A DNA stretch of 64,000 bases from Devosia epidermidihirudinis (GTDB taxonomy: Bacteria > Pseudomonadota > Alphaproteobacteria > Rhizobiales > Devosiaceae), in NCBI RefSeq assembly GCF_000971295.1, contig NZ_LANJ01000004.1:186001-250000 (forward strand), written 5' to 3'. The notes beneath the pieces were generated by a model. It had not been told where the DNA came from, did no database searches, and worked only from the letters and a program-made list of their open reading frames with translations. Positions 27,399 to 34,948 of the stretch are shown here, one piece after another. Position numbers and translations under genes: made by a program. The stretch's first letter is position 1. Each line of letters opens with the position of its first letter.

Positions 27399-27411
27399 GG
27401 CGACACCGAGT

Positions 27412-27433
27412 CATTCAAGAGAGTGATTGAATG
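27412..27433. promoter_or_regulatory. ArsR-type operator candidate
   Basis: Perfect inverted repeat CATTCAA / TTGAATG with an eight-base centre in the 59-bp gap between the rhodanese-ArsR gene and the MFS gene. Position and symmetry suit autoregulation plus control of the transporter. ATTC...GAAT half sites are seen for sulfide-responsive ArsR proteins, but the spacing here differs from the one I recall for SqrR. Confidence 0.65.
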
Positions 27434-27457
27434 TAACGCAACGAACCGGGTGGCGCA

Positions 27458-28642
27458 ATGCGGCCGATGCATCTTCAAGTCTTTCTGCTCGCCTCGGCAC
27501 AAGCCCTGTTCCAGATCGTTTCGGTTCTGGTGATGACCATCGGCGGACTGGCCGGCAGCATTCTGGCGCCATCTCCAGAGTTCGCGACGGCGCCCATCGC
27601 AGCCATGTTTCTCGGCACAGCGATATCAACCGTTCCGGCCTCGATGTGGATGAGCCGGGCCGGTCGCAAGGTCGGCTTCGTCACCGGCGCAAGCCTTGGC
27701 ATGCTTGGCGGGCTACTGGCAGCAGCAGGGATGATGACATCATCTCTCATCCTGCTCTGCGCCGGGACGTTCCTGGCCGGGACGTATCAAGGCTTCGCGC
27801 AGTTTTATCGCTTCGCCGCTGCCGAAGTTTCCGATGAAAAGTTCAAGCCCCGGGCCATTTCGCTGGTGCTGGCCGGCGGCGTCGTGGCCGCCCTGGTCGG
27901 CCCCCTGCTCGCCCGATGGGGTGGTGACCTGATGCAGCCGACCTACACCGCATCATTCCTGTTCCTGTCCGCCGCCTCGGCGATTGCCATCGGCGTGCTG
28001 CTAGGCGTGAACGTGCCGAAGACTGTCGACACCGAGGATGACCGCGCCAACGAACGTCCGCTGTCGGCCATTGTCCGCCAGCCGACCTATCTGGTGGCCC
28101 TGTTCGCCGCCGTCACCGGCTATGGCGTCATGATCCTCGCCATGACGGCAACACCGCTCGCCATGACGCATCATCATCATGACCTCTCGTCGACGGTGAC
28201 CGTCATTCAGCTCCACGTGCTGGCAATGTTCCTGCCTTCGTTTGTGACCGGCAGCCTGATTGCCCGCTTTGGCGTCCTGACGATCATGCAGGCCGGCATT
28301 GCACTGCTGGTCGCGCATGTCCTGTTGGCCCTGACCGGAACGGGTTTCTACAACTTCACTGCGGCTTTGATCATGCTCGGGGTCGGCTGGAATTTCCTCT
28401 ATATCGGGGGAACCAACCTGCTTACGCGCAGCTATTCTTCGGCCGAAAAGGGCAAGGCTCAGGCCACCAACGATCTCACCGTTTTCCTTGTGGGATTGTG
28501 TGCCTCCCTGAGCGCCGGGGTCCTACAGAACACCATCGGCTGGCAGGCACTGAACCTGTGGCTTCTACCTTGGCTAGCGCTTGCAGCAGCGGCAATCCTC
28601 TGGCTGCAACTCTCGACAAAGCGGACGGCTGCGCGCGCTTAA
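27458..28642 (+). CDS. MFS transporter
   Basis: Major facilitator superfamily protein of 394 residues with twelve predicted membrane segments. The loop 2-3 motif is WMSRAGRKVGFVTGASLG. Other parts are GTYQGFAQFYRFAAAEVS and ISLVLAGGVVAALVGPLLARW. A cluster of four histidines (THHHHDL) lies in the loop before helix 7 and could bind metal. The substrate is not evident; the family branch resembles YfiS-like exporters. The ATG at 27458 is used; a second ATG is three codons on. It is divergent from the rhodanese-ArsR gene, so export of a sulfur species or toxic anion is plausible. Its TAA stop overlaps the first CTTAAG box of the redox island. Confidence 0.85.
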   Translation: MRPMHLQVFLLASAQALFQIVSVLVMTIGGLAGSILAPSPEFATAPIAAMFLGTAISTVPASMWMSRAGRKVGFVTGASLGMLGGLLAAAGMMTSSLILLCAGTFLAGTYQGFAQFYRFAAAEVSDEKFKPRAISLVLAGGVVAALVGPLLARWGGDLMQPTYTASFLFLSAASAIAIGVLLGVNVPKTVDTEDDRANERPLSAIVRQPTYLVALFAAVTGYGVMILAMTATPLAMTHHHHDLSSTVTVIQLHVLAMFLPSFVTGSLIARFGVLTIMQAGIALLVAHVLLALTGTGFYNFTAALIMLGVGWNFLYIGGTNLLTRSYSSAEKGKAQATNDLTVFLVGLCASLSAGVLQNTIGWQALNLWLLPWLALAAAAILWLQLSTKRTAARA

Positions 28643-28654
28643 GGTCGGCTTAAG
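28638..28654 (+). promoter_or_regulatory. PmrA/QseB-type box 1, before dsbD
   Basis: CTTAAG-GTCGG-CTTAAG, a direct repeat of two hexamers with 11-bp pitch, overlapping the MFS stop codon and ending 44 bp before the dsbD start. Six bases later comes TGGGCAG, also found at the same distance after box 3. This is the form of the PmrA/QseB recognition site, and the encoded regulator at 33401 belongs to that class. Confidence 0.75.
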
Positions 28655-28698
28655 GCGGGATGGGCAGGTAGCGCGCAATTCTGTTGGGATTGCACCGC

Positions 28699-30435
28699 AT
28701 GTTTGTCCTCCGCCTTCTGGCTGTTCTGCTTTTCAGCCTCCCCCTTCATCCCGCCTTTGCGCAGGGGAACCGCCCCCTGCCCGTTGATGAGGCATTCCCA
28801 TTTTCGGCAAATGCGACGGCGGCGGGGATCGAGCTGCATTGGCAGGTTACTGACGGATATTATCTGTATCGCGACGCGATCAGCGCGACAGGCAATGGTG
28901 AAGCCATTGCGCTGGATATTCCACGCGGCGACATCACCGATGACCCGACCTTTGGTGAAACCGAAACCCTGAGGGGCGCTCTCAGCGTCCTGCTACCGGC
29001 GCTCGACATGAGCGCGATCAATATCAGCTATCAGGGCTGTCTTGAGGGAAGCATCTGCTATCCGCCCGTCACGCGAACCCTCGACCTGACCTCACTCGCC
29101 ATTTCCGCCAATGTCGGGTTTGGCGCTGCGCTGACCACACAAACGAGCACAGCCGCGTTCCCCATCACCATAGCCGAGGACACCGGCGGCTCGTTCGTCT
29201 CGGACTTGTCTGCACAGGGTGGGCCGCTCCTGGTGCTGGGCGGCTTCCTGTTGTTTGGCATGGCGCTGGCATTCACCCCCTGCGTGTTCCCGATGTACCC
29301 CATTCTGGCCGGCACGTTGACGCGCGGCGGCGCGTCGCTCTCCACAGGGCGCGCCTTTGCCGTATCAGCGACCTATGTGCTGGGCATGGCCACCGCGTTT
29401 GGCCTGTTGGGTGTCGTCGCTGCCTGGTCGGGCCAAAACCTGCAGATGGTGCTGCAATCGCCATGGGCCATCTCGGCTTTGGCTTTGCTTTTCGTGGTTT
29501 TGGCCACCTCGATGTTCGGCGCCTTCGAGCTGCAACTGCCGAGCGCCTGGCTGGTGTTTCTGTCGCGCCGCACCGGCTCGGCCGATGGTCTCGCGGGTGC
29601 GGGGATTATGGGCTTTCTGTCAGCTCTGATTGTCGGCCCCTGTGTTACGGCTCCACTGGCGGCGGCTCTGATCTATATCGCGCAGACGGGTGACGCCGCA
29701 CTCGGTGCGGCAGCATTGTTTGCACTCGGGCTGGGCAAAGGCGTGCCGCTGATTGTCTTCGGCACCGTGGGCGGCAAGGCCATGCCCAAGGCTGGAGCCT
29801 GGATGGACCGTATCAAGCACCTCTTTGGCTTCGTCTTCATCGGTGCCGCCATCTGGATGCTGGGCCGTATCCTGCCCGCCGGTGTCGAATTCTGGCTGTG
29901 GGCTGCCCTTGTCGCGCTGGTAGCAAGTTATCTGCTCCTAAGCCTGCCTATTGCCCGCATACGGTGGCAGGCCATCGGCTTGGCCACCTGCACCATCGCT
30001 CTGGTCTTTGCGGGTGCACTTGGTGTCAACAACCTCACTGGTAGCCCGACTGTCTCCGAAGGCGACAGGCTGAACGATGCCATCGTCACCTCCGATATGA
30101 AAACCCTTGAGGATGCAGTGCAGTCCACCAACGGTCAGCGTCGACTACTCTATGTCACGGCAGACTGGTGCGTATCCTGCGCCGTTCTGGATCGGGAAAT
30201 ATGGACCAATGAAACGGCCATGGCCGGCCTGGAGCAGGCAGCCATTATCAAGGTAGACGTAAGCCGAAATTCACCTGACGACCAAGCCATCCTGCAGGCC
30301 CTGCAGATTTATGGGCCTCCGACCATTCTGTTCCTCGACAACGGAGCCGTCGAGGTCGAGGCAACGCGCCTGATCGGCGAGGTGAGCGTCGAGACCTTCC
30401 GTGACAACGCCCGCCTTGCGAGCATGCTGCGATGA
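28699..30435 (+). CDS. dsbD: thiol:disulfide interchange protein DsbD
   Basis: Inner-membrane electron carrier of 578 residues that moves reducing power from cytoplasmic thioredoxin to periplasmic DsbC/DsbG/TlpA proteins. A signal peptide (FVLRLLAVLLFSLPLHPAFA) is followed by the DsbD-alpha domain with Cys114 and Cys120 (CLEGSIC), the eight-helix beta domain with the two conserved cysteines in FTPCVFPMYPIL and IVGPCVTAPLAAAL, and the gamma thioredoxin domain with Cys491/Cys494 (WCVSC). All six catalytic cysteines are present. The ATG at 28699 suits the signal peptide. Its stop overlaps the tlpA-like start (ATGA), so both are co-translated. A CTTAAG box 44 bp upstream links it to the two-component system at 32-34 kb. 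Confidence 0.94.
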   Translation: MFVLRLLAVLLFSLPLHPAFAQGNRPLPVDEAFPFSANATAAGIELHWQVTDGYYLYRDAISATGNGEAIALDIPRGDITDDPTFGETETLRGALSVLLPALDMSAINISYQGCLEGSICYPPVTRTLDLTSLAISANVGFGAALTTQTSTAAFPITIAEDTGGSFVSDLSAQGGPLLVLGGFLLFGMALAFTPCVFPMYPILAGTLTRGGASLSTGRAFAVSATYVLGMATAFGLLGVVAAWSGQNLQMVLQSPWAISALALLFVVLATSMFGAFELQLPSAWLVFLSRRTGSADGLAGAGIMGFLSALIVGPCVTAPLAAALIYIAQTGDAALGAAALFALGLGKGVPLIVFGTVGGKAMPKAGAWMDRIKHLFGFVFIGAAIWMLGRILPAGVEFWLWAALVALVASYLLLSLPIARIRWQAIGLATCTIALVFAGALGVNNLTGSPTVSEGDRLNDAIVTSDMKTLEDAVQSTNGQRRLLYVTADWCVSCAVLDREIWTNETAMAGLEQAAIIKVDVSRNSPDDQAILQALQIYGPPTILFLDNGAVEVEATRLIGEVSVETFRDNARLASMLR

Positions 30436-31232
30436 ACGCGGTGTCGATTGGCCCCATGCTGTTCTCGAGCGAACGGTTCGCGGCGATCATCGGGATAGCC
30501 CTGTTCTGGCTGGCGATGATGATCGCTGGCCGGTTCACCAAACGGCCCTTGAGCGACCTGGCCTTTGCCATGATCGCGGTTGGCGTCATTGCTGCTCGCC
30601 TTGCCCATATCGCGCTTCATTTTGAAAGCTTTGCGGCCGATCCCCTGAGGGTCTTCGCCGTCTGGCAAGGCGGCTTCAACATCTGGGGCGGATTGTTTGG
30701 CGCAGCGCTTGTCATGGCCTTGCGCGTGCGGGACCGCCGCAAGCTTATGGGTATCGCCGCGGCATGCATGGTAGGATTGGCTGGCTGGGGCGCCGCTATC
30801 GCCAGCACGCAACCGGCATCGACACCGCCACTGCCCGGTGAAAACCTGATGCGCCTGGAAGGCGGTGTCACCAGTCTTGCCACGCTTGGCGGCGGGCCAA
30901 TGGTGATCAATCTCTGGGCAACCTGGTGCCCGCCCTGCGTGCGGGAAATGCCGATGATGAGCGAGGCAGCAGCGGCCAATCCCGACATCACCTTTGCCTT
31001 CGTCAACCAGGGCGACGACCCCACCCACATTCGGGCGTTTCTGGACGAACAGTCGCTCTCACTACCCAATATCTTGCTCGACCCGAGCTGGCAGACGCTG
31101 CATCACTACGGCGCAATGGGCCTGCCAACCACGTTGTTTGTCGCCGCAGATGGGGCGGTGTCGTACAGCTTTTCGGGAGAGGTTTCGCCGGAACTGCTGG
31201 AAACCCAAATGCGGGCATTGCGGGCCCAATAA
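30432..31232 (+). CDS. TlpA-like thioredoxin fused to an Lgt-like membrane domain
   Basis: Protein of 266 residues with about four membrane segments in the first 125 residues, followed by a periplasmic TlpA-type thioredoxin domain. The catalytic motif is WCPPC (Cys166/Cys169) in NLWATWCPPCVREM, and the cis-proline region is GLPTTLFV. The membrane part (IAARLAHIALHFESFAADPL, WQGGFNIWGGLFGAAL) resembles prolipoprotein diacylglyceryl transferase, but the histidine of the Lgt HGG motif is replaced by tryptophan, so transferase activity is unlikely. It overlaps dsbD by four bases and should be reduced by it. A similar dsbG, tlpA-like, dsbD2 and two-component cluster is known in Pseudomonas aeruginosa (PA2476-PA2480). 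A strong terminator follows. Confidence 0.88.
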   Translation: MNAVSIGPMLFSSERFAAIIGIALFWLAMMIAGRFTKRPLSDLAFAMIAVGVIAARLAHIALHFESFAADPLRVFAVWQGGFNIWGGLFGAALVMALRVRDRRKLMGIAAACMVGLAGWGAAIASTQPASTPPLPGENLMRLEGGVTSLATLGGGPMVINLWATWCPPCVREMPMMSEAAAANPDITFAFVNQGDDPTHIRAFLDEQSLSLPNILLDPSWQTLHHYGAMGLPTTLFVAADGAVSYSFSGEVSPELLETQMRALRAQ

Positions 31233-31235
31233 GCA

Positions 31236-31263
31236 AAAGGCGGGGTGACGCCCCGCCTTTTTT
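31236..31263 (+). terminator. rho-independent terminator between converging redox operons
   Basis: Stem AAAGGCGGGG / CCCCGCCTTT (31236-31245, 31251-31260) followed by TTT, 4 bp after the tlpA-like stop. The symmetric A/T flanks would also terminate transcription arriving on the minus strand from the L,D-transpeptidase gene at 31267. Confidence 0.92.
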
Positions 31264-31266
31264 GTC

Positions 31267-31983
31267 TCACGTCTCCTGTGCGCCCATCAAGGGATCAGGG
31301 ATGACCACGATGGTAGAGCCATCCCGGACATTGTCTGCCAGGTGGATCACATCCTGATTGAGCATGCGAATGCAGCCCGAGGACACGGCGCGTCCGATGG
31401 TGGCGAACTCAGGGGTGCCGTGAATGCGATAGATGGTATCGCGATTGCCTTGGTGGATGCTGAGCGCGCGAGACCCCAGCGGGTTATTCAAACCGGGTGC
31501 CATGCCGCCATTGGCGATGCTCACCGGCTCGAGCTCAGGCTGACGGGCAACCATCTCATCGGGCGGATTCCAGCGCGGCCACTTGCGCTTGTAGGCAATG
31601 TGGCCACGGCCGGACCAGGAAAAGCCATCGCGCCCGACGCCAACGCCGTAGCGCACCGCCCGCCCATTGGCCTGAATATGGTAGAGGTAGCGGTTGGGCG
31701 TATCGACGATGACGCTGCCCACCTTCTCAGTGGTCGGGTAATCGACCTCCGTGCGCCAGAACTCGGGCCTGACAAGCCGCACGTCCACCTCTGGTATCGG
31801 GAACTGCTCGTTGGGCAGTGCATAATACATCGGCGGCACTGAGGGCGCGACGGGTTGCGGCACCGCGCTATTGATGCCCGGCTGCCGCGTCGTGGTGCAG
31901 CCCGCTAGCATCAACATGCTGAGCCCCGCCAGAACGGTGCGGCGCGTTGTGGGGAGAGAATGTGCGGGGGGAGATGTGTGCAT
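31267..31983 (-). CDS. L,D-transpeptidase (YkuD) lipoprotein, ErfK/YbiS-like
   Basis: Envelope enzyme of 238 residues that crosslinks peptidoglycan or attaches proteins to it. The N terminus has an RR pair (TTRRTVLAGL) and a lipobox LAGC with lipidated Cys29, so it may be exported by Tat and anchored to the outer membrane (no Asp at +2). The YkuD domain covers about 85-230: SVIVDTPNRYLYHIQ, then YRIHGTPEFATIGRAVSSGC with the catalytic cysteine, then IRMLNQDV. The ATG at 31983 is preferred to a GTG 15 bp earlier because GAGG lies upstream, inside a hairpin. E. coli homologues ErfK, YbiS and YnhG are clients of DsbG, and here dsbG is four genes upstream. A CTTAAG box lies 44 bp before the start. 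Confidence 0.92.
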   Translation of the reverse strand: MHTSPPAHSLPTTRRTVLAGLSMLMLAGCTTTRQPGINSAVPQPVAPSVPPMYYALPNEQFPIPEVDVRLVRPEFWRTEVDYPTTEKVGSVIVDTPNRYLYHIQANGRAVRYGVGVGRDGFSWSGRGHIAYKRKWPRWNPPDEMVARQPELEPVSIANGGMAPGLNNPLGSRALSIHQGNRDTIYRIHGTPEFATIGRAVSSGCIRMLNQDVIHLADNVRDGSTIVVIPDPLMGAQET

Positions 31984-31985
31984 AG

Positions 31986-32017
31986 CCTTGAACCTCACAG
32001 GATGTGGAGGTTCAAGG
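31986..32017 (-). promoter_or_regulatory. 5' hairpin over the ribosome site of the L,D-transpeptidase gene
   Basis: Perfect 11-bp inverted repeat CCTTGAACCTC / GAGGTTCAAGG (31986-31996, 32007-32017) with a ten-base loop, ending two bases before the ATG. On the minus strand the GAGG and AAGG that could bind 16S rRNA lie in the arm next to the start codon, so folding would hide them. It could be a translational switch or an intercistronic hairpin after the kinase gene. Confidence 0.6.
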
Positions 32018-32027
32018 CCATGCCCGC

Positions 32028-32044
32028 CTTAAGTCACGCTTAAG
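32028..32044 (-). promoter_or_regulatory. PmrA/QseB-type box 2, before the L,D-transpeptidase gene
   Basis: CTTAAG-N5-CTTAAG with the same 11-bp pitch as boxes 1 and 3. It overlaps the stop codon of the histidine kinase gene, just as box 1 overlaps the MFS stop, and lies 44 bp before the transpeptidase ATG, the same distance as box 1 from dsbD. Confidence 0.72.
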
Positions 32045-33404
32045 CGGCGCTCATCGGAAACGTGAGACGAACGGACAGCCCGGTGCCATCCGCCCGATTG
32101 GTCAGCGCCAACGTGCCACCACAGCGTGTCATCACCGTTTCGGCGATGGAAAGACCAAGGCCTGATCCAAAGGAGCTGGCGTCACGCGCACGGAAGAAGC
32201 GCTCACCGACGTGAGCCAGATCCGCCGCAGCCATGCCCGGGCCGTCATCGTCCACCACCACAGACACCACGCCGCTCGCACGCGTTATGGCGACGCGAAC
32301 TTCACCGCCCTCGGGCGTGTAGGCGATGGCATTTTCGACGATATTGCGGATGGCGATACCGGCCAGTGTTACATCGCAAGCGATGGCTGCCGAAGTCTCC
32401 TCGCCCGAACACACCGTTGTGACCCTTCGGCGTTCTGCCACATGATCGAGCGATGCCACGACATCTCGCACCACACTGCCAATGGACGCAGCCGCCTGTG
32501 ACACTGACCCCGGCGCATCTGCCGCCGTCAAATCCAGCAACTGACGCACCATGCGGGCCGATCGATCGACCCCGCTGGAAATCTGCTTGAGGGCATGGTC
32601 ACGGATGGCACTGTCCTGACTGGCCAGGGCAATCTGGGCCTGCGTCTTCAGACCGGCCAAAGGTGTCTTCAGCTCGTGCGCAGCAAAGGCGGTAAACGTC
32701 GTCTCTCGCGCGCGCGCCGAGGCAACCCGGCTGAGCAGCGCATTGATCGACGAGGTGATCGGCCCTAGCTCGGTTGGGGCGCGGGTTGTATCGACCGGCT
32801 GCAAATCGTCCGCCGCGCGATTGGCCAGCGTTGCCGCCATTTCATCAAGCGGCGACAGCCCCCGGCGTACGCTGAACCAGATCAACAGACCTGCAATGGG
32901 CAGCAGCGCCAGCATGGGCAGCAATGTGCCCTGCATCACGCCGAACACCAAAGTGCGCCGCACCTCGACACTGTCGCCCACCATCACCTGTACACCGCGC
33001 TCGGCGTTGGAGACGGTGAACACGCGCCAGCTGTCCCCATTGATGCTGCGCTCGCTGAAGCCATCGCCGCTCAGGGCCAGCGGCACATCTGGCGCCCCCT
33101 CAGACTGGCTAACCAGTTTGCCAGACATGCTCCAAATCTGGCAGGAGAGTTGCCGCAGATAGGGCGATTGCCGCTCAATCGCGGGCAGACTGTCTGGCGA
33201 AGCAACAGCAGACATGGCGGCCTCGACCGTATCTGTCGACATCAGCGAAGACACCATGCGGGCGGATTCCTCCAGCCGCGCATCCAGCACGTGCTCAACC
33301 TGCCTTTGCGTATTCGTGTAAATCCAGGCTGCGGCCGAGAGCCAGGCAACGCCGGTGGTGATCAGCAGAATGAGAAGCAGGCGGGCGCGGATCGAATGTC
33401 TCAT
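32040..33404 (-). CDS. sensor histidine kinase (QseC/PmrB-like)
   Basis: Membrane sensor of 454 residues. Two transmembrane helices (ARLLLILLITTGVAWLSAAA near the start and LLPMLALLPIAGLLIWFSV near 190) bracket a periplasmic domain of about 140 residues with one cysteine (RQLSCQIWSM). Then follow HAMP, the dimerisation domain with phosphorylated His243 (FAAHELKTPLAG), and an ATPase domain (N box IVENAIAYTPEGG, G1 DDDGPGM, G2 GSGLGLSI). The ATG at 33404 overlaps the response-regulator stop as ATGA; the open frame upstream lies over that gene and is not real. The periplasmic domain type (tricarboxylate/QseC-like) fits the regulator class. Given its operon with dsbG, the signal may be periplasmic thiol oxidation, which is inference. 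Confidence 0.92.
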   Translation of the reverse strand: MRHSIRARLLLILLITTGVAWLSAAAWIYTNTQRQVEHVLDARLEESARMVSSLMSTDTVEAAMSAVASPDSLPAIERQSPYLRQLSCQIWSMSGKLVSQSEGAPDVPLALSGDGFSERSINGDSWRVFTVSNAERGVQVMVGDSVEVRRTLVFGVMQGTLLPMLALLPIAGLLIWFSVRRGLSPLDEMAATLANRAADDLQPVDTTRAPTELGPITSSINALLSRVASARARETTFTAFAAHELKTPLAGLKTQAQIALASQDSAIRDHALKQISSGVDRSARMVRQLLDLTAADAPGSVSQAAASIGSVVRDVVASLDHVAERRRVTTVCSGEETSAAIACDVTLAGIAIRNIVENAIAYTPEGGEVRVAITRASGVVSVVVDDDGPGMAAADLAHVGERFFRARDASSFGSGLGLSIAETVMTRCGGTLALTNRADGTGLSVRLTFPMSAA

Positions 33405-34063
33405 GGCTCGCTCCCCAGCCGATATCCCAGCCCGCGCACCGTTTCGATCACGCCGCTGCCCAGCTTGGCGCGCAGATGATGGATATGCACTTCGACGGTG
33501 TTGCTCTCCACGCCTTCCTGCCAACCATAGAGCGCCTCTTCGATGGCCCGCTTGGCACAGACCTGACCCGGGCGTTCCATGAGATAGTGCAGCAACGAAA
33601 ACTCGCGACGGGTCAACGCCAGCACAGCCCCGGCACACCGCACTTCCAGCGTGGCCGGGTCGAGCGTGATGTTGCGCCACGCCAGTACGGGCGTCGCCCG
33701 ACCAGCGCCCCGCCGCAAAAGCGCGCGAAGCCGGGCAGCCAGTTCGTCGAGGTCAAAGGGCTTGCCGAGATAATCATCAGCGCCCTGATCGAGACCCGCA
33801 ATACGATCCGCAATGTCATCGCGTGCAGTGAGCAGCAGGACGGGTGTCTGGTCTTGCCGGTCCCGCATCGCACGCAGAACGTCCAGCCCAGAGCCGTCGG
33901 GGAGCATGATATCCAGCACAACCGCTGAAAAATCGTTGGCCAAAAGCGCCAGCTCGGCATCGGCACAATTGCTCACCGCGTCGGGCTGCAAACCCGACAA
34001 CTGCAACCCGACCTGCAGCCCATCACGCAATACGGGGTCGTCTTCCACGATCAGAATACGCAT
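33401..34063 (-). CDS. OmpR-family response regulator (PmrA/QseB class)
   Basis: DNA-binding regulator of 220 residues. The receiver domain has the acidic pair D8/D9, phosphoacceptor D51 in VLDIMLPDGSG, and the switch lysine in GKPFDLDEL. The winged-helix domain reads LTRREFSLLHYLMERPGQVC, then VESNTVEVHIHHLRAKLG and ETVRGLGYRL, the signature of the PmrA/QseB/TctD class. That class binds YTTAAN7-spaced direct repeats of the form CTTAAG-N5-CTTAAG, and three such sites lie in this island. It is the second gene of the dsbG-regulator-kinase operon, 24 bp after dsbG, and overlaps the kinase gene. Box 3 implies autoregulation. Confidence 0.94.
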   Translation of the reverse strand: MRILIVEDDPVLRDGLQVGLQLSGLQPDAVSNCADAELALLANDFSAVVLDIMLPDGSGLDVLRAMRDRQDQTPVLLLTARDDIADRIAGLDQGADDYLGKPFDLDELAARLRALLRRGAGRATPVLAWRNITLDPATLEVRCAGAVLALTRREFSLLHYLMERPGQVCAKRAIEEALYGWQEGVESNTVEVHIHHLRAKLGSGVIETVRGLGYRLGSEP

Positions 34064-34087
34064 TGCCCCGTTCAGGCTCCCTGAGGT

Positions 34088-34870
34088 CTATCGCGCACCC
34101 AGCACGAGGTTGAGGTCATCGCCTTGCGGCATGCCAGAATGCCGGCCCAGCGTCCCGTCAGGGTTCTCATATACAATCGCGGGCGTTCCACCAAAACCGA
34201 GCTCGCGCATCAGCTCGGCATTGGCCTCGATCGCCGCCAGAGTGTCGGGTGAGATTTGGTCAAGCGGCGCAATTCCACCGTCGCCGTGCCGCGTTTCGTT
34301 CAGGGTCAGTGCCGCAGCTGGATTCTCGTCCTCAAGGATAGCGGCCGCCTTCGCTGCAGAGTTCGGCCGAATGACACCGACCATCACATGGCGTAGTTGC
34401 ACTTTCCCCGCGTCGATCCACGGCCGCGCTGCCAGCCAGAACCGGTTGCAATAGGGGCAGTTTGGGTCGGTAAAGGTGTAGACAATGCGCGGCGCGTCAG
34501 CAGCACCATCCCGGACCCAGGTTGCGGCCTCCAGTTGACCGAGAACCTCGGCCTTGATGCCCTCACCGGCCACTTCTGCCAACAGCGGTCCGCTGACATC
34601 CTGCCCGGACGCATCGACCAGCGTTCCCACGATGGCGTATTCGTTGCCCGGCAGCAGAAAGACAGCAAAGGGCTGCGTCCCCGCACGAACAGCATATGCC
34701 TCCACGCCACCGGGCAGATCCAACTGATCCCCAACATCCAGCCCCTGTTCCTGCATCATCAACAGGATGGCGGAACGATCGATGGCGGCAGGCTCAGCGC
34801 TCACGGTGTCAATAAGGCCAAGAGTGATGAAGCCCAAAACCGAGAACAATTTGGCGCAGCAATTGGTCAT
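34088..34870 (-). CDS. dsbG: DsbG-like thiol:disulfide interchange protein
   Basis: Periplasmic oxidoreductase of 260 residues. After a signal peptide (MTNCCAKLFSVLGFITLGLI to VSA) comes an N-terminal dimerisation-type region (LLMMQEQGLDVGDQLDLPGG) and a DsbC/DsbG thioredoxin domain with CPYC (Cys138/Cys141) in FTDPNCPYCNRFW and a cis-proline loop GGTPAIVYEN. DsbG reduces sulfenylated single cysteines, notably those of L,D-transpeptidases in E. coli, and is itself recycled by DsbD; genes for both a transpeptidase and DsbD are in this island. The ATG at 34870 is used because it begins the signal peptide; an upstream start at 34930 would overlap the regulatory box region. First gene of the operon with the two-component system. 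Confidence 0.91.
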   Translation of the reverse strand: MTNCCAKLFSVLGFITLGLIDTVSAEPAAIDRSAILLMMQEQGLDVGDQLDLPGGVEAYAVRAGTQPFAVFLLPGNEYAIVGTLVDASGQDVSGPLLAEVAGEGIKAEVLGQLEAATWVRDGAADAPRIVYTFTDPNCPYCNRFWLAARPWIDAGKVQLRHVMVGVIRPNSAAKAAAILEDENPAAALTLNETRHGDGGIAPLDQISPDTLAAIEANAELMRELGFGGTPAIVYENPDGTLGRHSGMPQGDDLNLVLGAR

Positions 34871-34931
34871 GCCCGAATCCAGAACTGAGGCCCGAGGACC
34901 GATTGAGAAACCAGCGATCTGCCCAACCAAC

Positions 34932-34948
34932 CTTAAGCCAGGCTTAAG
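34932..34948 (-). promoter_or_regulatory. PmrA/QseB-type box 3, before dsbG
   Basis: CTTAAG-N5-CTTAAG, 61 bp before the dsbG start. On the minus strand the box is followed after six bases by TGGGCAG, exactly as at box 1. It predicts positive autoregulation of dsbG and the two-component genes. Confidence 0.75.

Noticed and set aside
33405..33680. N-terminal extension of the histidine kinase
   Set aside because: The 92 extra codons overlap the response-regulator gene in another frame; the ATG at 33404 overlaps its stop codon and begins directly before the first membrane helix.
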